Source: Flemingiibacterium sp045636265 (GTDB lineage Bacteria; Bacillota; Clostridia; Oscillospirales; CAG-272). From it: a stretch of DNA of 64,000 nt. Location of the stretch: the NCBI GenBank assembly GCA_045636265.1, contig JAZTXD010000078.1:1-64000 (forward strand), written 5' to 3'. Numbering within the stretch: the first letter of the stretch is position 1; the number at the start of each line of letters is the position of its first letter. The position numbers and the translations under genes are program-made. Shown here one piece after another: positions 40,909 to 48,917 of this stretch. The notes beneath the pieces were generated by a model, which made no database searches, had not been told where the DNA came from, and saw only the letters and a program-made list of their open reading frames with translations.

Positions 40909-41048
40909 GGGGATAGAAACTTCGGCAGCAGGTCGTCAAACGACCTGCCTGAAGTTCGGCAAAGCCGAACTTTGTAGCAAGTCGGCAAAGCCGTCTTGCT
41001 TGAGATAGGTTCTGTCCCCGCCCTGCCGAGCATCGGCACCGCCGATGC
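40909..41048. repeat. Array of four hairpins between argS and yebC
   Basis: Four successive stems: GCAGGTCG/CGACCTGC (40,928-40,948), AAGTTCGGC/GCCGAACTT (40,952-40,972), AGCAAGTCGGC/GCCGTCTTGCT (40,976-41,000) and GCATCGGC/GCCGATGC (41,030-41,048). The first three are enclosed by an imperfect outer pair, GGGGATAGAAAC with GGTTCTGTCCCC. Loops of three are AAA or ACC. There is no T tract. It is a structured extragenic element or leader RNA; yebC starts 39 bp after it. Confidence 0.65.
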
Positions 41049-41086
41049 GAGCTAAATTTAAAGATTTAAAAAGGGAGATAAACACC

Positions 41087-41818
41087 ATGTCAGGACATAG
41101 CAAATGGAAAAATATAATGCATAAAAAAGAGAAGACCGACGCACAGCGTGCGAAGATCTTCACTAAAATCGGTAAGGAAATGGCGGTTGCCGTAAAGGAA
41201 GGCGGTCCCGATCCCGTATCGAACAGCAAGCTCGCTTCGCTTATCGCAAAGGCTAAAGCCAATAACGTGCCTAACGACAACATCGACCGCATCATCAAGA
41301 AGGCATCCAGCGCAGACGGTGCAGAATACGAGGAGATCGTATACGAGGGCTACGGTCCCTGCGGAGTAGCAGTAATCGTTGAAGCTACAACCGATAACCG
41401 TAACCGTACCGCGTCCGATGTACGCCACTATTTCGATAAGTTCGGCGGCAACCTCGGCACCACCGGATGCGTGTCGTTCATGTTCACCGAGAAGGGCGTA
41501 ATCATCATCGAAAACGACGGCAAGATCAACGAGGATCAGCTCATGGAGGACGCACTCGAAGCAGGAGCTGCAGACTTTGCTTCCGAAGAAGGTGTGTTTG
41601 AGATTTCCACCGAAACTGACGACCTCGAAGCAGTCCGCGCAGCGCTTGCCGACAAGGGTTATGCAATAATGTCAGCAGACACAGACAAGGTTCCCTCAAG
41701 CTATGTAACCCTCACCGGTGAGGATGACATAAAGAACATGAACAAGCTCATTGAGGCACTTGAAGATAACGACGACGTTATCGAAGTTTACCACAACTGG
41801 GAGAACCCAGAGGAATAA
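41087..41818 (+). CDS. yebC: YebC/PmpR-family protein
   Basis: 243 residues from the ATG at 41,087 (AAAGGGAGATAAACACC upstream). It begins MSGHSKWKNIMHKKEKTDAQ, and contains KANNVPNDNIDRIIKKA near 64 and YEGYGPCGVAVIVEATTDN near 87, all family signatures. YebC proteins act as transcription regulators and, in newer work, help ribosomes at polyproline stalls. Cytosolic, single gene, followed by a terminator. Confidence 0.96.
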   Translation: MSGHSKWKNIMHKKEKTDAQRAKIFTKIGKEMAVAVKEGGPDPVSNSKLASLIAKAKANNVPNDNIDRIIKKASSADGAEYEEIVYEGYGPCGVAVIVEATTDNRNRTASDVRHYFDKFGGNLGTTGCVSFMFTEKGVIIIENDGKINEDQLMEDALEAGAADFASEEGVFEISTETDDLEAVRAALADKGYAIMSADTDKVPSSYVTLTGEDDIKNMNKLIEALEDNDDVIEVYHNWENPEE

Positions 41819-41850
41819 TCCTGCAAACCAATAAAAACATAAAAATCAGA

Positions 41851-41894
41851 AACGCTTCGGAAATGACATTATCAATCATAGCCGAAGCGTTTTT
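41851..41894 (+). terminator. Terminator after yebC
   Basis: 10-bp stem AACGCTTCGG / CCGAAGCGTT with a 21-nt loop and a T run (TTTTT including stem end). Confidence 0.75.
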
Positions 41895-41905
41895 AGAGCA
41901 ATGAC

Positions 41906-42655
41906 ATGAACAGATACTTAAAAAATCTTGAGAAGATCGAATTTGCAGTCACATATGCCTGCACGGGCAGATGTAAGCACTGCTCCCAAGGCGATCACCC
42001 GACCTGCGGCGAACACATTAACGCCGATGTTGCCGCTGACTGTGTGAAAAAGATCGCGAAGCTATATAATATCAAAACCGTGATGACCTTCGGCGGCGAA
42101 CCGCTTCTTTATCCCGATACGGTATATTCGGTCATGAGCGCCGCTCGCGAAATGAACATCCCCAAGCGCCAGGTGATCACGAACGGTTACTTCTCAAAAG
42201 ATACGGCTTATATCCAAACTATAGCAGAAAATCTTGCCAAATGCGGCGTTAACGATCTGCTTATATCCGCAGACGCTTTTCATCAGGAAACGATCCCTCT
42301 TGACACAGTAAAAGAGTTTGCAAAGGCAGCAAAAGCAAACGGAATTCCCACTCGAATTCAGCCGGCTTGGCTGGTAAGCGCGTCACACAACAATCCGTAT
42401 AACCGCAAAACCCGAGAAATTCTTGCAGCATTTGAGATCATTGGATTCCCTATAAGCGACGGAAATATCATTTTCCCCGAGGGTAACGCACCGAGATACC
42501 TCGGTGAATATTTCACGGCAGACATTCCGAAAAATCCGTATACCGAAGACTCTCACAACGTAAAATGCGTATCCTTTTCCCCAAACGGAGATGTTCTCTC
42601 GGGGAATGTATACAGGGACGGCATTGTCGAGATTCTGGAAAGATATGAACCTTAA
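41906..42655 (+). CDS. Radical SAM protein
   Basis: 249 residues. The 4Fe-4S motif is CTGRCKHC at about 19-26 (Cx3Cx2C), followed by FGGEPLLYP (about 61-69), the GGE SAM-binding motif. The C-terminus is short with one Cys (VKCVSF) and no full SPASM domain. Substrate is unknown. After its TAA the same frame stays open for 52 codons that encode a membrane helix (see 42,656). No ribosome binding site of quality is seen; the terminator of yebC is just upstream. Confidence 0.85.
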   Translation: MNRYLKNLEKIEFAVTYACTGRCKHCSQGDHPTCGEHINADVAADCVKKIAKLYNIKTVMTFGGEPLLYPDTVYSVMSAAREMNIPKRQVITNGYFSKDTAYIQTIAENLAKCGVNDLLISADAFHQETIPLDTVKEFAKAAKANGIPTRIQPAWLVSASHNNPYNRKTREILAAFEIIGFPISDGNIIFPEGNAPRYLGEYFTADIPKNPYTEDSHNVKCVSFSPNGDVLSGNVYRDGIVEILERYEP

Positions 42656-42814
42656 ACAGCTATCATCTCTTCTACTCTTATATTTGCAACTATTTTGGCA
42701 AACAAACAGATTCTCATAGGAGTTGGAGGAATAGTAGTGCTGGTCGCAGGAGTTGCAGGCGGTCTTGGACTTGCCTTTTACGCTATGAAAAAATATAACA
42801 AAGGAATTTTCTGA
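42656..42814 (+). pseudogene. In-frame membrane-helix fragment after the radical-SAM stop
   Basis: 52 codons in the same frame as the radical-SAM gene, separated only by its TAA, and with no start codon of their own. They encode a hydrophobic segment (ILIGVGGIVVLVAGVAGGLG), a basic edge (MKKYNKGIF) and a TGA at 42,812. Either a remnant of a deleted membrane-protein gene or a readthrough extension. Confidence 0.5.
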
Positions 42815-42850
42815 TATATTTTGAAATAACCAACAGCTACAGTAAAGTGG

Positions 42851-43249
42851 GTGAGAAAATATGTTTACCAACAGCGAAATTCTGAAAACAGCCATGACTC
42901 TGACGTGCTCGGCGTTGGCGCGTATGACGGCGAGCGCCTTGTGGGACTTGCCGGATGCAGTGCCGACTGCGATACTATGTGGCAGATTGGTATTGACGTA
43001 CTCCCCGAATACCGCCGCCAAGGGATAGCCTCGGCGCTTACAAGCCGCCTTGCAATAGAAATTTTAGAGCGTGGAAAGGTCCCATTCTACTGTGCCGCAT
43101 GGAGCAATATAAAATCTGTTCGCAACGCTGTAAAAAGCAGTTTTCGCCCGGCGTGGGTGGGAATGACGGCGAAGTCATGCGAAAGTGTGGACAGCATGAA
43201 CAGTGTGAATAATAAAAAATTTAAACCAACGAAAGGAAACACCCTATGA
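42851..43249 (+). pseudogene. GNAT acetyltransferase remnant, N-terminus missing
   Basis: Residues about 20-112 are a clear GNAT C-terminal half: VLGVGAYDGERLVGLAGCSAD, then the acetyl-CoA loop LPEYRRQGIASAL (about 54-66) and the PFYCAAWSN segment. The first half of the domain is absent and the upstream sequence is unrelated, so the frame probably does not give a working enzyme. It ends 4 bp inside the nitroreductase start. Confidence 0.75.
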
Positions 43250-43776
43250 ATTTCACCGAAATTGCAGAAAACAGACAGTCCTGCCGCAGTTATAACCCGG
43301 AGCGTGCAGTGGAAGATGAGAAGCTTGAGCGCATCTTAAACGCCGCGCGTCTTGCACCGTCCGCCTGCAACGGTCAGCCGTATCAGATCACCGTATGCCG
43401 CGGTGAAGCCGCAAAGAATGTCGCAAGGGCTACCCAATCCATGGGGATGAACAAATTCGCCACGGATGCACCCGTGATGCTTGTAATATCGGAGATGCCG
43501 TATGTGGCAACCGCAGCACTCGGAGCAAAGGTAAAAAAGAACGATTACCGCTCTATCGATATCGGTATCGTTGCGGCGTACATCACGGCGGAAGCCGCCG
43601 CGCAGGGACTCAGCACATGCATCCTCGGTTGGCTCGAGGATGATAAGATCCGTGAGATCTGCAATCTTGACGAGGCTGTGCGCCTTGTTATCACACTTGG
43701 CTATGCGAAAGACGACGACAAGCTTCGCCCCAAAAAGCGCAAGGATATAAATGAGCTTGTGAAAACCGTTGAATGA
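43246..43776 (+). CDS. Nitroreductase-family protein
   Basis: 176 residues. FTEIAENRQSCRSYNPERAVE at the start (FMN phosphate-binding R-x-S-x-R), ARLAPSACNGQPYQITV near 33-49, and ADGLSTC-like AEAAAQGLSTCILGW near 123-137 identify an FMN-dependent nitroreductase. It is short (about 170-200 usual). ATG follows AACGAAAGGAAACACCCT. Substrate is unknown. Confidence 0.92.
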   Translation: MNFTEIAENRQSCRSYNPERAVEDEKLERILNAARLAPSACNGQPYQITVCRGEAAKNVARATQSMGMNKFATDAPVMLVISEMPYVATAALGAKVKKNDYRSIDIGIVAAYITAEAAAQGLSTCILGWLEDDKIREICNLDEAVRLVITLGYAKDDDKLRPKKRKDINELVKTVE

Positions 43777-43786
43777 GGTTTTTCAA

Positions 43787-44455
43787 ATGAAGCATAAGAT
43801 TTACAAACCAAGCCTATATGCCATACTCACCAAAATTCCGCGCGGATGTGTTATCACCTACGGTAGGCTCGCAGAAATGCTTGGCAACAAGAAATGGGCA
43901 CGCGCGCTCGGCAACGCCCTGCACGAAAATCCGGATGGGGATAAATATCCTTGCTACAAGGTTGTAGGCTATGACGGCAAATTAAGTCACGGGTACGCCT
44001 TCGGCGGAATTGAAGAGCAGAAGCGCCGCCTCGAGGCAGACGGAATTGTCGTAAAAAACGGAAAAGTGGACCTTAGCAAATACAGCGTTGATGTAAAAAA
44101 ATGGACTTTCAATGAGTTCCAAAAGGCTATGGCTTTTGATTTGAAAAACCGCTATTGCAGTGAAATACTGTTCTGTATAAACGGCAGTGAGAAATTTGAC
44201 TTTTGCTGGATGGGAAAGATGCCGGGTGAAACACCTGGCACGGAAATATACTGGTTCGGTCTTACCGCTGACGGGGAATACGCATTTGATTATCCGACGT
44301 TTGAGGAGCTAGCACACGCTAAAGTGTTCGACGGCAAGTCACTTTTTGAACTTTGGGACAATGTAACGATTTTAGAGGTGGATGCCTGTGAGCCGTGGAC
44401 ACGGTTTTCAGATTATTTATCCGACGAAGGCAGATTTATGGGAGCGGCACAGTGA
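43787..44455 (+). CDS. MGMT-like (alkyltransferase fold) protein with C-terminal extension
   Basis: 222 residues from the ATG at 43,787. The first 80 resemble the DNA-binding domain of O6-alkylguanine alkyltransferases: YAILTKIPRGCVITYGRLAEMLG, ARALGNALHENP and the active-site region YPCYKVVG. The family has PCHRV; here Cys is kept but His-Arg are Tyr-Lys, so methyl transfer may be weak or lost, as in ATL proteins. The last 125 residues are an unrecognised domain with several Trp and Cys. It follows the nitroreductase by 10 bp. Confidence 0.75.
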   Translation: MKHKIYKPSLYAILTKIPRGCVITYGRLAEMLGNKKWARALGNALHENPDGDKYPCYKVVGYDGKLSHGYAFGGIEEQKRRLEADGIVVKNGKVDLSKYSVDVKKWTFNEFQKAMAFDLKNRYCSEILFCINGSEKFDFCWMGKMPGETPGTEIYWFGLTADGEYAFDYPTFEELAHAKVFDGKSLFELWDNVTILEVDACEPWTRFSDYLSDEGRFMGAAQ

Positions 44456-44506
44456 TTATAGGTTTATGCTTATTAATCAAACGTATAGAATTTTCGTTGT
44501 TTTCAA

Positions 44507-44535
44507 TTGACTTTTCACATTTTATGTGATATAAT
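44507..44535 (+). promoter_or_regulatory. Promoter of the 28-codon gene
   Basis: TTGACT at 44,507-44,512, 17-bp spacer ending TGTGA, TATAAT at 44,530-44,535. Confidence 0.8.
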
Positions 44536-44556
44536 ATAAGTGAAGAGGTGATACAC

Positions 44557-44643
44557 GTGAAGTTTGAAGATGTGTTAAAATTAATACAACATTCAAAGCC
44601 TCACTGTACCTGTATAAATAACATCATTAAAATGCCGGAGTAA
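44557..44643 (+). CDS. 28-residue small protein
   Basis: A GTG at 44,557 preceded by AAGAGGTG at good spacing opens 28 codons beginning MKFEDVLKLIQHSKPHCTC (GTG read as Met). The stop falls inside a terminator hairpin. With its own promoter, ribosome binding site and terminator this is a complete stand-alone unit. The CTC pair could bind metal. The alternative is a small RNA with a chance frame. Confidence 0.55.
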   Translation: MKFEDVLKLIQHSKPHCTCINNIIKMPE

Positions 44644-44659
44644 TCCGGCATTATTTTTT
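44631..44659 (+). terminator. Terminator of the 28-codon gene
   Basis: 9-bp perfect stem AATGCCGGA / TCCGGCATT with a 4-nt loop containing the stop codon, then ATTTTTT. Confidence 0.85.
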
Positions 44660-44683
44660 GCAAAATTTAAGGAGGACAACAAG

Positions 44684-45475
44684 ATGTTAGGCGCAATTAT
44701 CGGAGATATAGTCGGTTCGGTATATGAATTTGAATCGGACAAAACAAAAGACTTTCAGCTATTCGTACCAAGCTGCAGAGCAACAGATGACAGCATACTC
44801 ACAATATGTGTCGGATGTGCCTGTGCAGAAACCGATTGCAGCAATGAGTACGACTTCAAGAGAACATTAATTGAAAAAATGCACGAAATAGCTCGCCGCT
44901 ATCCCGATGCGGGGTACGGCAAGCTATTTTATATTTGGCTTATTGATGATAACGGAAAACCTTATGGTGCCAACACCAACGGTTCAGCAATGCGTGTGTC
45001 CCCCTGTGCTTGGGCGGTGGACACTCTCGAAGATGTGGAACGCCTTGCAAAATGGAGTGCGGAAATAACCCACTCCCACACAGAGGGAATAAAAGGCGCT
45101 CAAGCGGTTGCAGCAGCAATATTCCTTGCAAGGACAGGCAAAAGCAAAGCGGAAATTCGCTCATACATAGAAGAAAAATACTACAACCTTGACTTCACAG
45201 TTGATGAAATACGCCCCGGCTATTCCCACGATATGACTTGCGAAGGAAGCGTACCTCAAGCTATAGTATGCTTTCTCGACGCTGAGGACTTTGAGGATGC
45301 AATAAGAAACGCCGTTTCCCTTGGAGGAGACGGCGATACTTTGTCCTGCATTGCAGGCGCTATTGCAGAAGCATATTTCGGAATCCCTGAAGAATTAGAG
45401 GAAAAGTTTTTCAACTACCTCGACGAGGATTTGGCAGAATACTACTTCGAGTATTCGCAGTATTTATACAAGTAA
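44684..45475 (+). CDS. ADP-ribosylglycohydrolase-family protein
   Basis: 263 residues. MLGAIIGDIVGSVYEF at the start, RATDDSILTICVG near 31-43 (first metal-binding TDDS) and SLGGDGDTLSCIAGAIAEAYFG near 208-229 (GDxDT) form the DraG-type bi-metal site. Such enzymes remove ADP-ribose from proteins or small molecules. Starts after AAGGAGGACAACAAG. Its 3' end overlaps the HAD gene of the opposite strand by 12 bp, so it borders the island. Confidence 0.93.
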   Translation: MLGAIIGDIVGSVYEFESDKTKDFQLFVPSCRATDDSILTICVGCACAETDCSNEYDFKRTLIEKMHEIARRYPDAGYGKLFYIWLIDDNGKPYGANTNGSAMRVSPCAWAVDTLEDVERLAKWSAEITHSHTEGIKGAQAVAAAIFLARTGKSKAEIRSYIEEKYYNLDFTVDEIRPGYSHDMTCEGSVPQAIVCFLDAEDFEDAIRNAVSLGGDGDTLSCIAGAIAEAYFGIPEELEEKFFNYLDEDLAEYYFEYSQYLYK

Positions 45476-45922
45476 CTCAAGTGCCTTATTGATATGTTCT
45501 TCCTCAAGCCCTCTGCCTATTCGGTAATTCGTCTGAATAAAGTTATCCGCCAAATCACCCCATCCATAGCCGTTATCATCAAAAATAACAAAACTCTGAA
45601 CATCAGGGTTATCCTTTAACCACATGTGAATTTCTTCGGAACGCTCAAGATATCCTACCTTTGGTGTTTTATCATAGAGCTCAAGTCCGGCACTTGAAAA
45701 GTCCGAAATTATTTCCCTGCCGATATCATCACATTCGTCAGAATTTTTCTCCCAATGCACTCGCCATGAGCTTGAAAGGACAATTTTTGCGCCCGTTTTG
45801 TCAACAAGCCGCTTCAGAAGAAGAAGCCTTGTTTTATCTATGTTTCCGTCCTCTGAAGTTCGCTGCCTGTCGTAAGCAGAGGAATTTAATACTCCGTCTA
45901 TATCAAGAAATATTACCTTCAT
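45464..45922 (-). CDS. HAD-family hydrolase (HAD_2-like, swiss-army-knife RNA-repair type)
   Basis: 152 residues from the ATG at 45,922 (GAGAGGAGAGAAATT). The HAD nucleophile motif is MKVIFLDIDGVLNS (1-14), motif II is IVLSSSWR (about 47-54) and motif IV-like VIFDDN is near 118. It is the compact cap-less type grouped with polynucleotide phosphatase-like proteins. It is the last gene of the minus-strand array, and the substrate is unknown. Confidence 0.85.
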   Translation of the reverse strand: MKVIFLDIDGVLNSSAYDRQRTSEDGNIDKTRLLLLKRLVDKTGAKIVLSSSWRVHWEKNSDECDDIGREIISDFSSAGLELYDKTPKVGYLERSEEIHMWLKDNPDVQSFVIFDDNGYGWGDLADNFIQTNYRIGRGLEEEHINKALELLV

Positions 45923-45980
45923 AATTTCTCTCCTCTCACTTGAGGTACAATATACAATACCACGGTTAAACAACTAATTT

Positions 45981-46214
45981 TCAGTGGCTTTTATAAGTCG
46001 CTGAAAATATCTCCATATATTTTTCTTTCATCTCTTCACTACCGCCCCGACGTGCGCGCTTGTACCAAAACAGAGCCTCATCATTATTTCCCATCAGTTC
46101 ATACATATGGGCAAGATTAAACTGCGCCTCTTTCAAATTGCTGTGTGCCGCACATTTGAAGTAAAGCATACCTTTTTTGGGGGCAATAAAAGTATCATCA
46201 TAATCTGTTGTCAT
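45981..46214 (-). CDS. Small Sel1/TPR-like protein
   Basis: 77 residues. Residues about 18-60 form one and a half Sel1-like helical repeats (AHSNLKEAQFNLAHMYELMGN, DEALFWYKRARRGG). Full Sel1 proteins have many repeats, so this is either a minimal adaptor or the remnant of a larger one; the ribosome binding site is weak. A protein-binding role in the array is possible. Confidence 0.55.
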   Translation of the reverse strand: MTTDYDDTFIAPKKGMLYFKCAAHSNLKEAQFNLAHMYELMGNNDEALFWYKRARRGGSEEMKEKYMEIFSATYKSH

Positions 46215-46267
46215 TTACCGGTGTCCAACTTTTCATAAAATCCCCCTTTTACGTTTCACCTGCAAAA

Positions 46268-46948
46268 TTAATCACGGAACAGTTTTTTTATAAGTCCCAA
46301 CAGATGCGCAACAACTGCAGAAGCTACGATAGATGAAATCCACACCGACGGGTCGTCGCCAACACGGATTCCATGAAACGCTGCCGCGGTACCGCAGGAT
46401 ACTACAACTGTACAAACAAGCTCAATCGCCCAACATTTCCACGCAGACGTTAGATCCCCACGTAGCGCATTCAGGAACACTCCCACCGCAAAAATCACGG
46501 CAACTGAAAGTAATTTGCTACCCATCTCACTTCCAATCATTGCTTCAAGCAGGTTCTCAAGCAGTGACATCATTACAATGACGGAAAAACGGTTACACAG
46601 TCCGATAACCACTTCAATTGGAAAAGCAAACAACCTATCAAGAATATTTCTGCTGGACGGGAATATCAGTTTGTGATCAATTTTTTCAGCCAACCAATCA
46701 AATATAAGCAACATATTCGCAAGCTGTACCAACTCGTATACAACGCCTAAAAAGCCGAATTCTGCAAGAACAGATGTCAGCGACTTGTAGTTTAAAATCT
46801 TCATAACCGCGCCGATGATCGGATAGCTTTCAAAAACTGCCACTACGCCGTCGTTGCTGACGCCGGAAACGGTTACAATAATTGCAAGCACAAATATTCC
46901 CAATACCACAAAAAACAGCGGTTTATTCAATTTTTCATTTGAACTCAT
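46268..46948 (-). CDS. Multi-pass membrane protein of the island
   Basis: 226 residues from the ATG at 46,948. Hydrophobic segments lie near 11-32, 60-82, 110-140, 145-160, 170-190 and 200-222, giving about five or six membrane passes. No transporter motif is recognised. It follows the DUF6273 membrane protein by 25 bp and probably works with it at the membrane. Confidence 0.7.
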   Translation of the reverse strand: MSSNEKLNKPLFFVVLGIFVLAIIVTVSGVSNDGVVAVFESYPIIGAVMKILNYKSLTSVLAEFGFLGVVYELVQLANMLLIFDWLAEKIDHKLIFPSSRNILDRLFAFPIEVVIGLCNRFSVIVMMSLLENLLEAMIGSEMGSKLLSVAVIFAVGVFLNALRGDLTSAWKCWAIELVCTVVVSCGTAAAFHGIRVGDDPSVWISSIVASAVVAHLLGLIKKLFRD

Positions 46949-46973
46949 TGTTTTTACCTCCAAAGTTTATGCA

Positions 46974-48878
46974 TCAATACGCCGTTACATCTATTCCGTA
47001 CGCGCCGGTTATATGTCTATGCTGACTGTCTATTATTATCTGATTGAAGTCAAGCATATTATATTTTTCAGGACACTCGATCCATTTATATCCGTTCATA
47101 ACAATGCTAATATTTCCGTTATCATCCACGTCCGTTATGCTTCCGCGAAGTAAATATTTTCCCGACGGAACTCCGGGGTTGCTGTGATGCTCGTAGAAAT
47201 TGAACTCCGCCTCGATATTGCCGTACTCATCACAGTCGAGAATGGTTAAATCAACGCCGGTAATTCCTTGACTGGCGGTATAGGTTCCGGTAAATGTTTT
47301 CTCTATACCGGAAAAATCAGTTCCATACCACTCGTCGGGAGATTTTTTAGCATATCCCAATACGCTTTCGTAAAGCGAGGTTCTAAGGCGTATCACCGGT
47401 CGCACGTAAAAGCTACCTTCCTCAATACCGCTGGATACCTTACCTATGCTGTCCACATATGCAGCCATTACAGTATTGGCTTTCTGCGCAGGATAAACAC
47501 CCTCTGTTTCTCTGAAACACCATCGAAACTCCTCGCTTCCCTTTGAGAGTGCATATTCACTGGGAACGCTCTTTCTGATTTGATCCGGCACATCCTTGTT
47601 AATCGCCAACCAAATATCCACTGTATCGGCAAGAAAACCGCCGGTTCTATTAAGCATGGCCTGCTCCTGCTCGCTGAAAGCTTCGCTTAGAAACTCTCCG
47701 TTCAACCAATGGCGAAGAGAACTGTTTTCCCAATCATTTTTATCGAAATATTTATAATCAAGCGCATTTTTACTTATTAATGTAACATAACCGTCATAGC
47801 CGATTTCGTAGACCGACAGCCATTCTATTGGTTCCTTACCGTTTTCCGGATTATTATCCTGCTCGTATGCACCAAAAATTACGGTGTCGCCGCCCTTTAT
47901 CGTTGTTGGATACATTGCGATAATATCTTTGACTCTCTGCTGGCTATCCTCATATGTACCAAGTTCCTCAAAAGTCTCTCTTGCATCGTACACCGCTCCA
48001 ACCTCAAGCATATATTCAGCAACCGAATATTTTAAAGACGGAGTTTTTTCAACCGCAACTGCTCCGCCGATAAGTACGGTTATGAGAAGCAATGGAACAA
48101 TTATCAGCTCGCACCTCATTGCAGTATTCAGCAAATCACGGTAATCCAAATGGTTAAACAGCAAACGATACAGGAAAATCAACCCACCGGCAATCACTAT
48201 AAAAAATATTGCCGAAAACGCAACATTGCCACCATTCTTATCTGCGATATTCATTACAAGAGCGATACCCAAAATGCCGATGATTCCACCCATGACAACC
48301 GAACATATCACAGCAAAAATCACTCTTATAAAATTAGTTATCCAACGTCCCAAAAGGCTCATACGCTCCGAAAAGGATCTTCTCACCCTTGGTGTCGGTG
48401 TAGGTTCAATTCTCTCTCGTGAGAGCGCACTTCGGGCTTCATCTGAAAAGCGAATAGTAGTAATGTTGCTGCCCGGTTCATACGGAACCGTTTGAAACCA
48501 TGAGTTCTGTTCGGACGAGGAAGAGCTATGCTCGCGCAAAGTTTCACTACGCCTCTCCGCCGTAGTGCGTGAAGCATTATTCATGCTTGCGATACGTGCT
48601 TGTGAAACGTTTGAGGCTTTCGCACTTACAGATTTATCGGCGCTTAGCGTACCGGAATTCACTTTAGTAATTGGCTCCGCCTTAACTTCTGCTTCTTTAC
48701 CAGCAGCTTCTGCAGCAGTTTTTTCTTTCCACGCATTATAATGCTTAAAAAGCTGTTTTTGATCATCAGCACAAAATTCAAACAAAAAGTCGCCTCGGCT
48801 TATATTAGCCGCAGCACCGCAAGAAGGACATTTTTTGCTCCTTGAGCTGATTGTACTTCCGCATATGATACACTTCAT
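46974..48878 (-). CDS. Zinc-ribbon membrane protein with extracytoplasmic DUF6273 domain
   Basis: 634 residues. An N-terminal zinc ribbon (MKCIICGSTISSRSKKCPSC) leads into the LFE-x(7)-KQLFKHY block shared with the two next genes. Then a disordered Ser/Thr/Arg region (about 60-170), three hydrophobic segments (about 185-210, 220-240, 260-280), a Sel1-like stretch, and a DUF6273 domain (IEWLSVYEIGYDGYVTLISKNALDYKYFD near 365-393, SSLRHWLN). The final 90 residues are beta-rich. It probably senses or binds outside the cell while the ribbon recruits a cytosolic partner. Confidence 0.75.
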   Translation of the reverse strand: MKCIICGSTISSRSKKCPSCGAAANISRGDFLFEFCADDQKQLFKHYNAWKEKTAAEAAGKEAEVKAEPITKVNSGTLSADKSVSAKASNVSQARIASMNNASRTTAERRSETLREHSSSSSEQNSWFQTVPYEPGSNITTIRFSDEARSALSRERIEPTPTPRVRRSFSERMSLLGRWITNFIRVIFAVICSVVMGGIIGILGIALVMNIADKNGGNVAFSAIFFIVIAGGLIFLYRLLFNHLDYRDLLNTAMRCELIIVPLLLITVLIGGAVAVEKTPSLKYSVAEYMLEVGAVYDARETFEELGTYEDSQQRVKDIIAMYPTTIKGGDTVIFGAYEQDNNPENGKEPIEWLSVYEIGYDGYVTLISKNALDYKYFDKNDWENSSLRHWLNGEFLSEAFSEQEQAMLNRTGGFLADTVDIWLAINKDVPDQIRKSVPSEYALSKGSEEFRWCFRETEGVYPAQKANTVMAAYVDSIGKVSSGIEEGSFYVRPVIRLRTSLYESVLGYAKKSPDEWYGTDFSGIEKTFTGTYTASQGITGVDLTILDCDEYGNIEAEFNFYEHHSNPGVPSGKYLLRGSITDVDDNGNISIVMNGYKWIECPEKYNMLDFNQIIIDSQHRHITGAYGIDVTAY

Positions 48879-48917
48879 AAAGTTATGTTTCCTCCGTATG
48901 TAAAAATACTAACGCGA

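Noticed and set aside
40909..41048. CRISPR-like array
   Set aside because: The hairpins differ in stem sequence and there are no uniform spacers; no cas gene is present in the window.
42851..43249. Intact GNAT enzyme
   Set aside because: The N-terminal half of the fold is missing and the first 18 codons match nothing, so it is listed as a remnant.
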